A stretch of DNA of 64,000 nt from Rosenbergiella metrosideri (GTDB taxonomy: Bacteria > Pseudomonadota > Gammaproteobacteria > Enterobacterales > Enterobacteriaceae): NCBI RefSeq assembly GCF_022602565.1, contig NZ_JALBCV010000001.1, positions 62,001 through 126,000 of the forward strand, written 5' to 3'. A model generated the notes under the pieces. That model did no database searches. It saw nothing but the letters and a program-made list of their open reading frames with translations, and was not told the DNA's origin. Below, piece by piece: positions 40,264-50,619 of the stretch (the stretch's first letter is position 1; each line of letters starts with the position of its first letter). The translations under genes were made by a program, and so were the position numbers.

Positions 40264-40277
40264 TTGATCTCGATCAA
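40264..40277. promoter_or_regulatory. Perfect FNR box upstream of ompW
   Basis: TTGATCTCGATCAA is an exact match to the FNR consensus TTGAT-N4-ATCAA. It lies 130 bp upstream of the ompW start. E. coli ompW is FNR-activated, so oxygen-dependent control is likely here. Confidence 0.8.
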
Positions 40278-40406
40278 GACTTTGTTTTATATGAAATAAT
40301 TGCTGCATTATTCACATGAATTTGATCGATAAACACGACAGAATAGGCACAATAATTATAGGTGTTTACGTTTCGTCACTTTTTATTGATAAGTTCAGGA
40401 GTTTTT

Positions 40407-41039
40407 ATGAAAGCGCGTAAAATTGTTTTAGCCATGGCTCTTGTGTTCCCAGCAATGGCCTCTGCGCATCAAGCCGGCGATTTTTTCATTCGTGGTGGGG
40501 CAGCGCTAGTCCGCCCAACCGGGAACTCGGATAACGTGTTGGGCTTAGGTTCCTTCAACGTTAGCAATAACACCCAATTAGGACTGACGTTTACCTATAT
40601 GGCAACGGATCATATTGGTGTGGAGCTTCTGGCGGCGACCCCATTTAGACATAAAGTCGGTTTACGCTCCACAGGTAATATCGCCACAGTACACCAACTG
40701 CCACCGACGTTGATGGCTCAATATTATTTTCTGGATAGCAGTGAGAAGTTCCAACCTTATGTCGGTGCCGGGATTAATTACACCACTTTCTTCGATAATA
40801 AATTCAATAATACTGGCCGCCAAGCGGGTCTATCAGACTTACGTCTTAAAGATTCTTGGGGCTATGCCGCGCAAGCGGGGATGGACTACCAGTTAAACGA
40901 TCATTGGATGCTGAATGCATCGGTTTGGTATATGGATATCAAAACGAAAGTTCGCTTTAAAGCGGCTGGCGAATCCCAATCAATCGATACTAAAATCAAC
41001 CCAGTGGTCTTCTTCTTAGGAGCAGGTTATCGTTTCTAG
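40407..41039 (+). CDS. ompW: Outer-membrane protein OmpW
   Basis: Eight-stranded outer-membrane barrel for small hydrophobic compounds. The 210-residue product has a signal peptide (MKARKIVLAMALVFPAMASA, cut before HQAG). Conserved segments are FFIRGGAALVRPT, YFLDSSEKFQPYVGAGINYT and WMLNASVWYMDI, with terminal Phe (GAGYRF). Start at 40407 after CAGGAG. Confidence 0.96.
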   Translation: MKARKIVLAMALVFPAMASAHQAGDFFIRGGAALVRPTGNSDNVLGLGSFNVSNNTQLGLTFTYMATDHIGVELLAATPFRHKVGLRSTGNIATVHQLPPTLMAQYYFLDSSEKFQPYVGAGINYTTFFDNKFNNTGRQAGLSDLRLKDSWGYAAQAGMDYQLNDHWMLNASVWYMDIKTKVRFKAAGESQSIDTKINPVVFFLGAGYRF

Positions 41040-41047
41040 GCGATATA

Positions 41048-41069
41048 AAAGGCCGTTTTAACGGCCTTT
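41048..41069. terminator. Bidirectional terminator after ompW
   Basis: Stem AAAGGCCGTT / AACGGCCTTT with a two-base loop, flanked by A and T runs, between convergent ompW and the BON lipoprotein gene. Confidence 0.8.
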
Positions 41070-41078
41070 AAAATTGGC

Positions 41079-41393
41079 TTACTTAATTTGCATACCATTC
41101 ACCACCGAACGAACGCCAGGTACGGTGCGTGTCACATTGACTGCTTTTTGTGCCGCTTGCGCAGAACTTACAAAACCACTTAACTGTACACGGCCCTTAA
41201 AGGTCTCGACGTTAATTTCCGTTGAACGTAAATCCTTCTCGCCTAATAGCTTGGCTTTAACTTTGGTAGTCACCACGGTGTCATCAATATAGCCACCAGT
41301 ACCTTCGTGTTTTGGTGTTGGCGCACAACCCGCAAGTGATAAGCCCAGTACCGTCGCTAATAAACCCGTTGTCACTATTTTTGCAAATTTCAT
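41079..41393 (-). CDS. BON-domain lipoprotein
   Basis: 104-residue lipoprotein: signal peptide with lipobox LAGC (lipidated at about Cys23) followed by one BON domain (about 35-104: DDTVVTTKVKAKLLGEKDL, then NVETFKGRVQLSGFV). BON domains bind phospholipid or envelope surfaces (OsmY, DolP). Single-BON lipoproteins of this sort are common in Yersinia, Serratia and Erwinia relatives. No more specific name is justified. Possibly stress-induced (inference from OsmY). Confidence 0.85.
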   Translation of the reverse strand: MKFAKIVTTGLLATVLGLSLAGCAPTPKHEGTGGYIDDTVVTTKVKAKLLGEKDLRSTEINVETFKGRVQLSGFVSSAQAAQKAVNVTRTVPGVRSVVNGMQIK

Positions 41394-41502
41394 TCGATGC
41401 CTCCCTGTTGAATCTTGATTGGATAGTGATCAGTCGATCAGCTCAAATTTAGCTTATTAATAAGAAATCTACTAATATTTCTCTACGAAATCTTAATCTG
41501 AA

Positions 41503-42321
41503 TCACTGCTTCGGCGACTTTTTGGTGGCAGCTTTCAGCTCGGTAACGAACTGTTTTAATGCCTCAAGTAAACGCGCCGGATCCTCTGCATACTGTTCGA
41601 TAATCTTTACGGTAGCAGAACCGGCGATAGCGCCTGCGGCACCTGAGTCGATCGCCGCACGCACTTGTTCGGGTTGTGAAATACCAAACCCTTGAATCGC
41701 AGGCGGCGCCCCGAACTGGTTAAGCTTATCAACCAGGTGGCCTAGGGAAGTGGTCGCGCGATTTTCTGCCCCGGTTACCCCTGCACGAGAGAGAAGGTAA
41801 GTGTAACCTTGGCCCCACTGACCAATAGATTCCATCAATGCATCGTCGGCATTTGGCGGACAGATAAAGATTGGGGCAATACCATGACGGGTTGCCGCTT
41901 GACGGAACGGCAAGGACTCTTCGATCGGCACATCAGCAATCAGCACCGAGTCAACTCCAGCTTGCGCGCAACGTTGATAGAACTCATCAATACCTTGGCT
42001 GAAGACCAAGTTTGCATACATTAAGAGGCCGATCGGAAGATCGGGATATTTACTGCGTACCGTATGCAAAATATCGAAGCATTTTTGGGTGGTCGTTCCT
42101 CCGCTAAAAGCGCGCAAAGTTGCGGTCTGGATAGTGGGGCCATCGGCAAGAGGATCAGAAAAAGGGATACCCAGCTCTAAGGCGTCTGCGCCACCGGCGA
42201 CTAAGGCGTCGATGATTTGCAAAGAGAGCTCAGGGGTGGGATCTCCCAAAGTTACAAAAGGGACAAACGCGCCTTGGTGTTGCTCAGCTAAACGGGAAAA
42301 AAGTGTTGCGTAACGGTCCAT
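41503..42321 (-). CDS. trpA: Tryptophan synthase alpha chain
   Basis: Cleaves indole-3-glycerol phosphate to indole, which is channelled to TrpB. The 272-residue TIM barrel has the catalytic Glu in [15 protein letters not shown] (about 48-62) and the Asp in [11 protein letters not shown], with the phosphate loop at [10 protein letters not shown]. Start overlaps the trpB stop by one base (TAATG). Last gene of the trp operon. Confidence 0.97.
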   Translation of the reverse strand: MDRYATLFSRLAEQHQGAFVPFVTLGDPTPELSLQIIDALVAGGADALELGIPFSDPLADGPTIQTATLRAFSGGTTTQKCFDILHTVRSKYPDLPIGLLMYANLVFSQGIDEFYQRCAQAGVDSVLIADVPIEESLPFRQAATRHGIAPIFICPPNADDALMESIGQWGQGYTYLLSRAGVTGAENRATTSLGHLVDKLNQFGAPPAIQGFGISQPEQVRAAIDSGAAGAIAGSATVKIIEQYAEDPARLLEALKQFVTELKAATKKSPKQ

Positions 42322-43511
42322 TAAATTTCTCCACGCTGTTGTAGAATATCGTGCACAGTAAATATGTCTTTATCGCCACGGCCGGAGAGGTTGACGACTA
42401 ACAGTTGTTCTTTCTCCGGTGCTGCTTTGGCCATTTTCATGGCATGAGCCAATGCGTGTGAGGATTCCAATGCCGGGATGATACCTTCCGCTTTGCATAA
42501 TGCTTTAAATGCTTCTAAGGCTTCATCGTCAGTTATCGACTCATAATCAGCTCGACCAGTGCTATGCAAATAGGCATGCTGTGGGCCAACAGAAGGGAAA
42601 TCTAGTCCAGCAGAAATGGAATAAGACTCTTCGATTTGTCCTTCCTCGGTCTGCATCATCGGTGCTTTCATACCGAAATAGATGCCCGTTTTACCATGTT
42701 TTAAGGGCGCACCGTGCTCGCCACTCTCTATACCGTGACCTGCAGGCTCTACGCCAATCAATTGTACTTCAGGCGTATCAATAAAGTCTGCAAACATCCC
42801 GATTGCGTTCGATCCGCCGCCGACACAGGCGATAACGGCATCAGGAAGGCGCCCCTCTTTTTCTAAAATCTGCTGACGTGTCTCTTCACCGATTATCCGT
42901 TGGAATTCGCGAACGATGGTAGGGAAGGGATGCGGACCTGCCGCGGTCCCTAACATATAGTGGGCTGTTTCATAACTTCCCGACCAATCACGTAATGCTT
43001 CATTACAGGCATCTTTCAACGTCGCAGAACCACTGTGGACGGGAATCACTTCTGCGCCCATTAATCGCATACGGAAGACATTGGGTGACTGACGTTCGAC
43101 ATCTTTCGCCCCCATGTAAATACGACACTTCATGCCCAATAATGCACAGGCGAGCGCAGAAGCCACACCATGCTGGCCAGCACCGGTCTCTGCGATAATC
43201 TCATTTTTCCCCATACGTTTAGCCAATAAGGCTTGACCCAATACCTGATTGGTTTTGTGTGCCCCGCCGTGGAGAAGATCTTCACGCTTAAGATAAAGAC
43301 GGGTCTGGGTACCCGCCGTCAAGTTTTGGCATAAGGTGAGGGCGGTTGGACGGCCTGCGTAATCTTTTAGCAGTTGAGTAAATTGTTGTTGAAATTCTGG
43401 GTCACGTTGCGCACTCACAAAAGCTTCTTCTAGCTGCGCTAAGGCAGGCATTAGAATTTGCGGGACATATTGCCCGCCGTACTCACCAAAATAAGGATTT
43501 AATAATGTCAT
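42321..43511 (-). CDS. trpB: Tryptophan synthase beta chain
   Basis: PLP enzyme joining indole and serine. The 396-residue product has the PLP-lysine motif [20 protein letters not shown] (residues about 82-101), the glycine-rich phosphate loop [12 protein letters not shown] and the [10 protein letters not shown] substrate loop. One-base overlap with trpA suggests translational coupling. Confidence 0.98.
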   Translation of the reverse strand: MTLLNPYFGEYGGQYVPQILMPALAQLEEAFVSAQRDPEFQQQFTQLLKDYAGRPTALTLCQNLTAGTQTRLYLKREDLLHGGAHKTNQVLGQALLAKRMGKNEIIAETGAGQHGVASALACALLGMKCRIYMGAKDVERQSPNVFRMRLMGAEVIPVHSGSATLKDACNEALRDWSGSYETAHYMLGTAAGPHPFPTIVREFQRIIGEETRQQILEKEGRLPDAVIACVGGGSNAIGMFADFIDTPEVQLIGVEPAGHGIESGEHGAPLKHGKTGIYFGMKAPMMQTEEGQIEESYSISAGLDFPSVGPQHAYLHSTGRADYESITDDEALEAFKALCKAEGIIPALESSHALAHAMKMAKAAPEKEQLLVVNLSGRGDKDIFTVHDILQQRGEI

Positions 43512-43530
43512 TGTCAGTATCCAATCATTG

Positions 43531-44898
43531 TTATTGAGCGTAAGTGTTGATTGCGTTGAAAACGGTAATCAGTTTTTGTTTATCCTTAATGCCTGGCGAC
43601 GTTTCCACGCCAGAATTCAGATCAACACCAGCACAACCAAGTGCTAAGGCGGAGGCGATATTGTCTGCATTCAGCCCACCCGCCAAGATGATGTCATCCA
43701 GTGGCTGGTCGGCGAGTAGCTGCCAATCAAAGCACTGGCCACTACCGCCGTGTCCGTTATCGAAGACGTAGCGATCAACGCCGATCCAACCGCGATCGGG
43801 TAAATGCCCTTCGATCTTAAAGGCTTTCCAAATTTGGCAGCTAGCGGGTAATAAGTCGCGCAGACGGCGGACGTAAGAAGGATCTTCGTTACCATGAAGC
43901 TGTACTGCAGATAAGCCCAATGCTTCGACTTTTACGATAATATCGACGACTTCGACATCGCGGAAAACACCGACATAACGCAGCGGTGCGCTTTCGATGA
44001 TGCGCGTAGCTTGCTCTTCATTCACGCAACGCGGAGAGCCTTCAACAAAAATTAATCCGCCATAAAGCGCTCCGGCTTGATAAGCGTCTTGAGCGTCTTG
44101 GCCACGGGTTAATCCACAGACTTTATTTTCGCCGGAGAGCAGACGCTTAACGGCAAAACGTAAATCATCTTCCGCCATCAGGGATGAGCCAACCAAAAAA
44201 CCTTGTGCATACTGGTTAAGATCATTGATTTGTGAATAGTGCTGAATACCGGATTCGCTAATGACCAAGGTGCCTGCAGGCAGTTGACTCGCCAACTGGC
44301 GGGTTTTTTCCGTGTCCACCGAGAGGTCGCGTAAATCGCGATTATTAATCCCAACGACCTCGGCTTTCAGCGCGATAGCGCGTGCTAACTCTTGCTGATT
44401 ACTGACCTCGGTGAGGATCCCCATCTGTAAGGTCTTAGCTACCTCAGCGAGCAGGCGATACTGATCATCGTCTAATACAGATAGCATCAATAGGATAGCA
44501 TCGGCTTGATAGTAGCGCGCCAACCAGACTTGGTAAGGATCAACCATAAAGTCTTTGCAGAGCACTGGCTGGTGGACCGTTTGTCGCACAATCGGTAGAA
44601 ACGCGAAGTCGCCTTGGAAATACTTCTCGTCGGTCAAGACCGAGATGGCCGATGCGTAGTCACGGTAGACAGTGGCGATGGCTGCGGGATCGAACACATC
44701 ACGAATCAAGCCCTTGGAGGGCGAAGCCTTCTTACACTCTAAAATAAAGGCGGGGTTATGCTTGCGCAATGCTTGAGTAAAGGAGCGATCGCTGGGGGTG
44801 ACCTCAGCTTGGAAATCTGACAGTGGTTGCGCGGCTTTACGCGCCGCTATCCAAATTTTCTTATCATCAACGATTTTCTGAAGTACGGTACCCTGCAT
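43531..44898 (-). CDS. trpCF: Bifunctional indole-3-glycerol-phosphate synthase / PRA isomerase
   Basis: 455-residue fusion catalysing two successive steps. The N-terminal IGPS barrel (about 1-255) has [16 protein letters not shown] and the [17 protein letters not shown] motif. The C-terminal PRAI barrel (about 258-455) has [11 protein letters not shown], the [10 protein letters not shown] region and [10 protein letters not shown]. The fusion is standard for Enterobacterales. Only 1 bp separates it from trpD. Confidence 0.97.
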   Translation of the reverse strand: MQGTVLQKIVDDKKIWIAARKAAQPLSDFQAEVTPSDRSFTQALRKHNPAFILECKKASPSKGLIRDVFDPAAIATVYRDYASAISVLTDEKYFQGDFAFLPIVRQTVHQPVLCKDFMVDPYQVWLARYYQADAILLMLSVLDDDQYRLLAEVAKTLQMGILTEVSNQQELARAIALKAEVVGINNRDLRDLSVDTEKTRQLASQLPAGTLVISESGIQHYSQINDLNQYAQGFLVGSSLMAEDDLRFAVKRLLSGENKVCGLTRGQDAQDAYQAGALYGGLIFVEGSPRCVNEEQATRIIESAPLRYVGVFRDVEVVDIIVKVEALGLSAVQLHGNEDPSYVRRLRDLLPASCQIWKAFKIEGHLPDRGWIGVDRYVFDNGHGGSGQCFDWQLLADQPLDDIILAGGLNADNIASALALGCAGVDLNSGVETSPGIKDKQKLITVFNAINTYAQ

Positions 44899-44899
44899 A

Positions 44900-45898
44900 T
44901 TATCCTCTTGCGGCTAACGCTGTAACACATTGATAGGCAGCACCACTACGCAACACGTCGAGGGCTTTTGAGGCATTCTCGCGTAGGTTTTCTTGGCCAA
45001 ACAGTTTCATTAACATCGCAACATTGATAGCAATGGCATGCTCATGGGCTTCCTGACCTTTACCCTGAAGTAATTGCGTTAAAATGTCACGGTTTTCTTC
45101 CGGAGTGCCACCCCGAAGGCTCTCAATAGGATGCATGGAGAGGCCAAAATCCTCAGGACTGATCTGATAACGCGTGATCTCCCCGTCTCGTAATTCTGCG
45201 ACGTCCGTTGTGGTATGAATCGCAATCTCATCCATACCGCCACCGTGTACCACTGCTGCACGTTGATACCCTAAGACGCGTAACGTCTCGGCAACAGGCT
45301 GTACCAACTCAGGACTGTAGACGCCAATCAGCGCCAACGGAGGACGAGCAGGGTTGATCAATGGCCCGAGCACATTAAATAGCGTTCGCGTGGCAAGCTG
45401 CTTGCGTACCGGCATCGCATGGCGAAAGCCCGTATGATAGTGCGGTGCAAATAAGAAGCAGAGATTTAACTCATCTAAGGCTGCCCGGGCTTGCGCAGGG
45501 GGCATATCCAAATTAATACCAAACGCCGCTAAGAGGTCAGAAGACCCAGATTTACTCGAAACGCTGCGATTACCGTGTTTTGCTACCTTGAACCCGCATG
45601 CCGCTGCCACAAAGGCACTCGCGGTTGAAATATTAATACTGTTTGAGCCATCACCACCCGTCCCGACAATATCCGCAAAAAGGGTATCAGGGCGAGGAAA
45701 AGGGAGTGCATGATTAAGGAAAGCGCTGGCGGCACCGGCGATCTCTTGTGGCGATTCGCCCCGTACTTTCATTGCGATCAATAGCCCAGCCAAACTGACT
45801 GGGTCGATTTCGCCTTTTACCACGGCAGAAAACAGTTGTTCACTCTCTTGCTGACTGATCTGTTGCCCCTGATAGAGGCGCTCAAGTAATAATTTCAT
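44900..45898 (-). CDS. trpD: Anthranilate phosphoribosyltransferase
   Basis: Transfers phosphoribosyl to anthranilate. The 332-residue product stands alone and is not fused to the glutamine amidotransferase as in E. coli TrpGD. The PRPP-binding [17 protein letters not shown] (about 76-92) and [17 protein letters not shown] motifs are present. Start 9 bp after trpG. The separate arrangement is as in Serratia and Yersinia. Confidence 0.97.
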   Translation of the reverse strand: MKLLLERLYQGQQISQQESEQLFSAVVKGEIDPVSLAGLLIAMKVRGESPQEIAGAASAFLNHALPFPRPDTLFADIVGTGGDGSNSINISTASAFVAAACGFKVAKHGNRSVSSKSGSSDLLAAFGINLDMPPAQARAALDELNLCFLFAPHYHTGFRHAMPVRKQLATRTLFNVLGPLINPARPPLALIGVYSPELVQPVAETLRVLGYQRAAVVHGGGMDEIAIHTTTDVAELRDGEITRYQISPEDFGLSMHPIESLRGGTPEENRDILTQLLQGKGQEAHEHAIAINVAMLMKLFGQENLRENASKALDVLRSGAAYQCVTALAARG

Positions 45899-45907
45899 GG
45901 AGATCCC

Positions 45908-46489
45908 TTATCGTGTTAACGCCCAAGCAAGCGTCTGTTCCAGTAATTTAGCACCATGGGTGGTGAGGATGGATTCAGGATGAAATTGGAATCCACACAC
46001 ACGGTCTGCATCGTGTCTAACGGCCATCACCATACCGTTGAAGGTGGCATTGACCGTTAAACTTGGCGGCACGTCACTTCCGACAAGCGAGTGGTAGCGC
46101 GCAACAGGTAAAGGGCAAGGTAAATGTTGGAACATCTCGAGATTATCGTGGGTGATAGCCGAGGCCTTGCCATGGAGGATTTCGCCTGCTTGCCCCACTG
46201 TTCCACCGTAGCTTTCGACGATGGCTTGGTGTCCTAAACAGATACCGATGATGGGGACTTTACCGCGTAACTGTTTGAGTAACTCCGGCATACAGCCCGC
46301 TTCACTGGGGGCACCCGGGCCTGGGGATAATAAGACGATAGGTTGCTCAAGGCTAGCCACCTTGGTGACTAACTGTTCCACTGGCACGTTATTACGGAAA
46401 ATAACCACGTGATGGCCAAACGTCCGTAACTGGTCGACCAGGTTGTAGGTAAAGGAGTCAAAATTATCAACTAATAGGATATCAGCCAT
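45908..46489 (-). CDS. trpG: Anthranilate synthase glutamine amidotransferase component
   Basis: Provides ammonia from glutamine to TrpE. The 193-residue class I GATase has [13 protein letters not shown], the nucleophile in [15 protein letters not shown] and the His-Glu pair in [14 protein letters not shown]. Start ([13 protein letters not shown]) overlaps the trpE stop by one base. Stand-alone protein rather than a TrpGD fusion. Confidence 0.97.
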   Translation of the reverse strand: MADILLVDNFDSFTYNLVDQLRTFGHHVVIFRNNVPVEQLVTKVASLEQPIVLLSPGPGAPSEAGCMPELLKQLRGKVPIIGICLGHQAIVESYGGTVGQAGEILHGKASAITHDNLEMFQHLPCPLPVARYHSLVGSDVPPSLTVNATFNGMVMAVRHDADRVCGFQFHPESILTTHGAKLLEQTLAWALTR

Positions 46490-48045
46490 TAGAAAATCTC
46501 CTGGCAATGGTGGGCGGTCGCGATAGCTCTTAACACCGCACGCGCTTTATTTCGGCTTTCGTCCGCTTCAGACTGCGGATCTGAATCGAGTACCACTCCT
46601 GCGCCTGCTTGCACGCTGGCTATTCCGTTTTCAATATAGGCGGAGCGGATGACGATACAAGTATCAAAGTCTCCGGTGCCGGTGAAATAGCCGACGGCAC
46701 CACCATAGCTGCCACGACGTGTCTTTTCATGTTGTGCAATCAGCTGCATTGCCCGAACTTTAGGCGCACCACTTAAGGTTCCCATATTCATACAGGCACG
46801 GTATGCATGCAGTACGTCCAGATCATTGTGTAAGCGGCCCACAACACGAGAAACGAGATGCATCACGAAGGTATAGCGGTCTACCTTCGTAAGGTCTGCC
46901 ACGTAACGACTGCCGGGTGTACAGATGCGAGCTAAGTCATTACGGGCCAAATCGACTAACATAAGATGTTCGGACATCTCTTTCTCATCGTTACGCATAT
47001 CCAGCTCGATGCGGCTATCGAGGTCAAGGTTGAGCGAACCGTCTGCATGCCTACCGCGCGGGCGGGTCCCTGCAATAGGGTAGATCTCTATTTGACGGCT
47101 CTGGGCGTCATATTTCAGCGAACTTTCTGGGGACGCGCCGAACAGACTGAAATCTTGGTCCTGTAGGAAAAACATATAAGGACTTGGATTACTTTTCTTC
47201 AATACATCGTAGGCCGCCAGTGGAGAGGGGCAAGGTAAAGAAAAGCGTCGAGAAGGAACGACTTGGAAAATTTCCCCTTGGCGAATGGCCACTTGGAGCG
47301 CTTTTACGATATTGCAATAGGTCTCATCGTCTTGATTACAGCTGAGCTGCATACCGGGTACCGGGGCAGCAGACACTTTGGTTGGTGTGGTGAGCATCTG
47401 CTGGTGGAGCTGATGGAGTCTTGCTTGCAGACGCTGGAATTCATCGCTACTGTCAGTGAATAGGCTGGCTTGAAGACGAGCTTGTTGGGTTTGGTGGTCA
47501 AGTACTAGCAGCGTTTCAGCCAGATAGAAGCAATAGTCTGGGCAGGCTTGATCTTGCTGCAAAGGAGGCAGGTCTTCAAATCCCGCTACTAAGTCATAAG
47601 CAAAGAGTCCGCCCAAAAATAGGGCGTGGCGCTGTTGGTCGCTATCGGCGACTAAGGTCGGGACCAGACGCAGCACATCGAAAACAGAGGCGGATTTTAA
47701 ACGGCTATCTTCATCTTGTAGCAAGGTTGGTTCGCTAAAGGTGATAATTAACTGATCGGCGCAAAGCGAGGTATCTGCTTCAGTCGGAAGTTTGTCAGAG
47801 AGCAAGGGTAACAAGCTACGACCATTAGCACTCAATGCTTGGACCTTAACAATATTGCCTAGCGCACTGATACGTAACGCGCTGTCGACTATCATCAAGC
47901 TCTGTAAATCGTCCTTGCTACTTACATCTGCCGATTCGAGCAGTAAAGTAGAAGGCCTCGCGCCACAGAGTTGATTAAAGAGTGCAGTCGGGTCAGCAGA
48001 ATAGGGTGTTTCAACTGTGATGAGTTTGAGTTTGCTGGATATCAT
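46489..48045 (-). CDS. trpE: Anthranilate synthase component I
   Basis: Makes anthranilate from chorismate; first and feedback-controlled step. The 518-residue product keeps the Trp-binding [17 protein letters not shown] motif (residues about 34-50), and the chorismate-binding core with [25 protein letters not shown] and [12 protein letters not shown]. It follows the leader/attenuator region. Confidence 0.98.
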   Translation of the reverse strand: MISSKLKLITVETPYSADPTALFNQLCGARPSTLLLESADVSSKDDLQSLMIVDSALRISALGNIVKVQALSANGRSLLPLLSDKLPTEADTSLCADQLIITFSEPTLLQDEDSRLKSASVFDVLRLVPTLVADSDQQRHALFLGGLFAYDLVAGFEDLPPLQQDQACPDYCFYLAETLLVLDHQTQQARLQASLFTDSSDEFQRLQARLHQLHQQMLTTPTKVSAAPVPGMQLSCNQDDETYCNIVKALQVAIRQGEIFQVVPSRRFSLPCPSPLAAYDVLKKSNPSPYMFFLQDQDFSLFGASPESSLKYDAQSRQIEIYPIAGTRPRGRHADGSLNLDLDSRIELDMRNDEKEMSEHLMLVDLARNDLARICTPGSRYVADLTKVDRYTFVMHLVSRVVGRLHNDLDVLHAYRACMNMGTLSGAPKVRAMQLIAQHEKTRRGSYGGAVGYFTGTGDFDTCIVIRSAYIENGIASVQAGAGVVLDSDPQSEADESRNKARAVLRAIATAHHCQEIF

Positions 48046-48070
48046 GAGTGTTATCTCTATTATTCTTCCA

Positions 48071-48098
48071 ATAAAAAGCCCGCCGAGTGGGCGGGCTT
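48071..48098 (-). terminator. trp attenuator terminator
   Basis: On the minus strand, AGCCCGCC / GGCGGGCT hairpin followed by TTTTTAT, between trpL and trpE. The 5' arm (GCCCG) can pair instead with CGGGC just after the trpL stop, giving the expected antiterminator. Confidence 0.9.
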
Positions 48099-48149
48099 AG
48101 AAATCTGCATAGCGGTTATTTTAGCTGGATGCATGACAACGTCGCCCGA

Positions 48150-48203
48150 TTATGGGAGAGTGACGCGCCACCACTGTGAATGCTTTACTGTTATAACCAT
48201 CAT
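48150..48203 (-). CDS. trpL: trp operon leader peptide with tandem Trp codons
   Basis: 17-residue leader peptide on the minus strand (MMVITVKHSQWWRVTLP). Two adjacent Trp codons sit at positions 11-12, followed by Arg, as in other enteric TrpL peptides. Ribosome stalling at these codons controls the attenuator downstream. A second ATG directly follows the first (48200), giving a 16-residue alternative. An AGGA lies about 9 nt upstream. Confidence 0.9.
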   Translation of the reverse strand: MMVITVKHSQWWRVTLP

Positions 48204-48220
48204 GAGATTGTGTCCTGTCT

Positions 48221-48269
48221 GGAGTCTTGTGTACTAGTTAACTAGTTCACGGCGGAATTGTCAACACTC
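48221..48269 (-). promoter_or_regulatory. trp promoter and TrpR operator
   Basis: Minus strand: -35 TTGACA, then the palindromic operator GAACTAGTTAACTAGTACAC, which covers the -10 TTAACT. It is close to the E. coli trp operator (CGAACTAGTTAACTAGTACG). The palindrome CTAGTTAACTAG is intact, so TrpR repression is expected. Confidence 0.92.
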
Positions 48270-48331
48270 AAGGTTAACTAAAAGTGATTTATCAGTAGGA
48301 GAAATGTTGAACACGTCTGAGAGAGTAAATT

Positions 48332-49207
48332 TTGACCGATAATGTACGCGCGATCATCTATGATTTGCATAGCCATACCCAAGCTTCTGATGGCCTACTG
48401 AGTGCGCGTGAACTCGTTCGCCGTGCCTACGAGCGTGGGGTTAAGGTGTTGGCGATTACTGACCACGACACCACGGCTGCAATAGAAGATGCCGAAACCG
48501 CGATTCGTGAAGAGAATCTGGATTTGACCCTCGTCTCGGGAGTCGAGATCTCGACCTTGTGGGAAAATCACGAAATACATATCGTTGGCTTAGGTTTTGA
48601 TCCTCATCATCCGGCGATGGTGGAGCTATTACAGCAGCAATACCAGCGAAGAGAGGATCGCGCAGCGATGATTGCTGAACGGTTAGCGAAAGCAGGCATT
48701 GCTGGTGCGCTAGAGGGGGCGCGGCAAGAGGCGGGAACAGGGCAGATTACCCGAGCCCATTTTGCTCGTTACCTTATTCAGCAAGGTAAAGCTGAGACAA
48801 TGGCCCAGGTATTTAAACATTATCTGGCCCGCGGGAAGACGGGGTATGTCCCCGCTCAATGGTGTACGCTGCCCGCAGCGGTGGAGGCGATCCATCACGC
48901 TGGAGGGGTGGCCGTGGTGGCACACCCTGCACGCTATCAACTCTCTACCAAATGGTTGAAGCGTTTATTGGCTTATTTCGCCGACGTCGGCGGGGATGCG
49001 ATGGAAGTCGCACAATGTCAACAGGCACCGAACGAACGGCAACAACTGGCCAAGTATGCAGTGGATTACGGCTTATCTGGCTCACTGGGCTCTGATTTTC
49101 ATCAACCCTGTGCATGGATAGAGTTAGGTCGTAAACTATGGTTACCGAAAGATGTGGTTCCCATATGGGAAAAATTTCCAGCTTTAGCTGCCCCAACTCG
49201 GGGGTAG
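48332..49207 (+). CDS. rnm: PHP-domain 5'-3' exoribonuclease Rnm (TrpH/YciV)
   Basis: PHP-family metal-dependent nuclease that finishes the 5' ends of 5S and other rRNAs and hydrolyses 3',5'-bisphosphates. The 291-residue product has YDLHSHTQASDG (metal ligands, about 10-21), ITDHDT, GVEIST and the C-terminal GSDFHQP. Starts with TTG at 48332. Divergent from trpL and 9 bp upstream of yciO, as in E. coli. Confidence 0.95.
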   Translation: MTDNVRAIIYDLHSHTQASDGLLSARELVRRAYERGVKVLAITDHDTTAAIEDAETAIREENLDLTLVSGVEISTLWENHEIHIVGLGFDPHHPAMVELLQQQYQRREDRAAMIAERLAKAGIAGALEGARQEAGTGQITRAHFARYLIQQGKAETMAQVFKHYLARGKTGYVPAQWCTLPAAVEAIHHAGGVAVVAHPARYQLSTKWLKRLLAYFADVGGDAMEVAQCQQAPNERQQLAKYAVDYGLSGSLGSDFHQPCAWIELGRKLWLPKDVVPIWEKFPALAAPTRG

Positions 49208-49216
49208 GAGACGACG

Positions 49217-49837
49217 ATGAGTCAATTATTTTATATTCACCCAGAAAACCCTCAGCCACGTATTGTTAAACAAGCGGTCGAGCAAATTAATCAAGGGTCA
49301 GTGATCGTTTATCCAACGGATTCGGGCTATGCGATTGGTTGTAAACTTGAAGATAAAGCCGCCATGGAACGGATTATCCGTCTGAGACAATTAGATGGAC
49401 GGCATCATTTTACGTTGATGTGTCGGGATCTCTCGGAACTTTCGACCTACGCACAGGTGGATAATATTGCCTTCCGTTTGTTGAAGAATAACACGCCAGG
49501 TAGTTACACTTTTTTGTTAAAAGCGACGAAAGAAGTCCCTCGCCGCTTGATGAACGAAAAGCGTAAAACTATCGGATTGCGTGTTACGTCACATCCGGTC
49601 GCCCAAGCCTTATTAGAGGCATTAGGCGAACCGTTGATGTCCACAACGCTTATCCTGCCAGGCAATGACTTTGCGGAATCCGATCCCGAAGAAATCCAAG
49701 ATTCTATTGGGCATCAAGTTGATTTGATACTGAATGGTGGCACGATTGGTCAGCACCCGACCACCGTTATCGATCTCTCTGACGGGGCGCCTGTCATCGT
49801 TCGACAAGGTGCGGGAGACACTCGTCCCTTCGAATAG
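49217..49837 (+). CDS. yciO: YciO, YrdC/Sua5-domain protein
   Basis: 206-residue member of the YrdC/TsaC superfamily. It has the NTP-binding VIVYPTDSGYAIGCKLED and KRKTIGLRVTSHP motifs. YciO is a paralogue of TsaC whose main physiological role is unsettled. Co-directional with rnm. Confidence 0.95.
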   Translation: MSQLFYIHPENPQPRIVKQAVEQINQGSVIVYPTDSGYAIGCKLEDKAAMERIIRLRQLDGRHHFTLMCRDLSELSTYAQVDNIAFRLLKNNTPGSYTFLLKATKEVPRRLMNEKRKTIGLRVTSHPVAQALLEALGEPLMSTTLILPGNDFAESDPEEIQDSIGHQVDLILNGGTIGQHPTTVIDLSDGAPVIVRQGAGDTRPFE

Positions 49838-49843
49838 CAGTAT

Positions 49844-49874
49844 TGGGCAATCACAGTATTGCCCACTCTTTTTT
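49844..49874 (+). terminator. Terminator after yciO
   Basis: Stem TGGGCAAT / ATTGCCCA followed by CTCTTTTTT, 6 bp after the yciO stop. Confidence 0.85.
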
Positions 49875-50340
49875 AACGTGAATTACCGTTAATCCTGATG
49901 ATTTTTATTACAGGGATCGAACATGACGTCTGTTGGCACACGTCGCTGAACCAAATTTCGCCTTGCTCGCCGATCATCACCCCATCGCTATTCGCAAAAA
50001 GTTTCTCATAACGTTGATGACGTACGACATCCTGCAGGCTGTGGGTGAAAATTTTGTCATAAACCGCAAGAAAATCTTTCTTGTCAAGCAGTATACGATC
50101 ACGGCCCGCCACTTGAGCAGTAATGGGATAACTTAACATACTAGCGACTTGTTGCTTATCTTGGTGCGACACTGCTCGCTGGAAGGTTAAAAAAAACTGA
50201 TGATACTGATTATGGCTGTTAGCGCCCATGAGTTGGTCAAGTCGTTGATCGATATTGGTGGTTGAGTCTGCATAACTGGCACTGGCGAATAATAGCGCAC
50301 TGCTTAAGATAAGCGCGATGGGACGACAGGGTAAACGCAT
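49873..50340 (-). CDS. Exported protein of unknown function
   Basis: 155 residues with a clear signal peptide (MRLPCRPIALILSSALLFASASYA, cut before DS). The start at 50340 is set by GGAG six bases upstream. The mature part has a KKDFLAVYDKIFT helix, an FANSDGVMIGEQGEIWF strand pair and two cysteines close together (DVCQQTSC) that could form a periplasmic disulfide. The pattern suggests a small NTF2-like alpha/beta fold, but I do not recognise the family. It interrupts the E. coli yciO-yciQ-rluB order. Confidence 0.75.
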   Translation of the reverse strand: MRLPCRPIALILSSALLFASASYADSTTNIDQRLDQLMGANSHNQYHQFFLTFQRAVSHQDKQQVASMLSYPITAQVAGRDRILLDKKDFLAVYDKIFTHSLQDVVRHQRYEKLFANSDGVMIGEQGEIWFSDVCQQTSCSIPVIKIIRINGNSR

Positions 50341-50619
50341 GGGGAACTCCGTTAGAAACATAAATCCAGAGGTTGTTGTGTTGACCTCAACAATCAATAA
50401 ATGACGCTTCTCATTTGCGAGGTTGATAACGACCAAAGGTTAAGTCAGCGCATGAATAGAGTCCAGCGATTTTCCCGTAAAGGAAATCCCTCAATCTGCG
50501 CGATAAAAGGCGTTACATCCCATCGGTCATCCTGTATAATGGCAATAGAGAATAACTTAAGTTATTGATTTTAAATGAATTTATAAACTGATGCCTGGGA
50601 AGGCGACAGCGAGGCAGTT

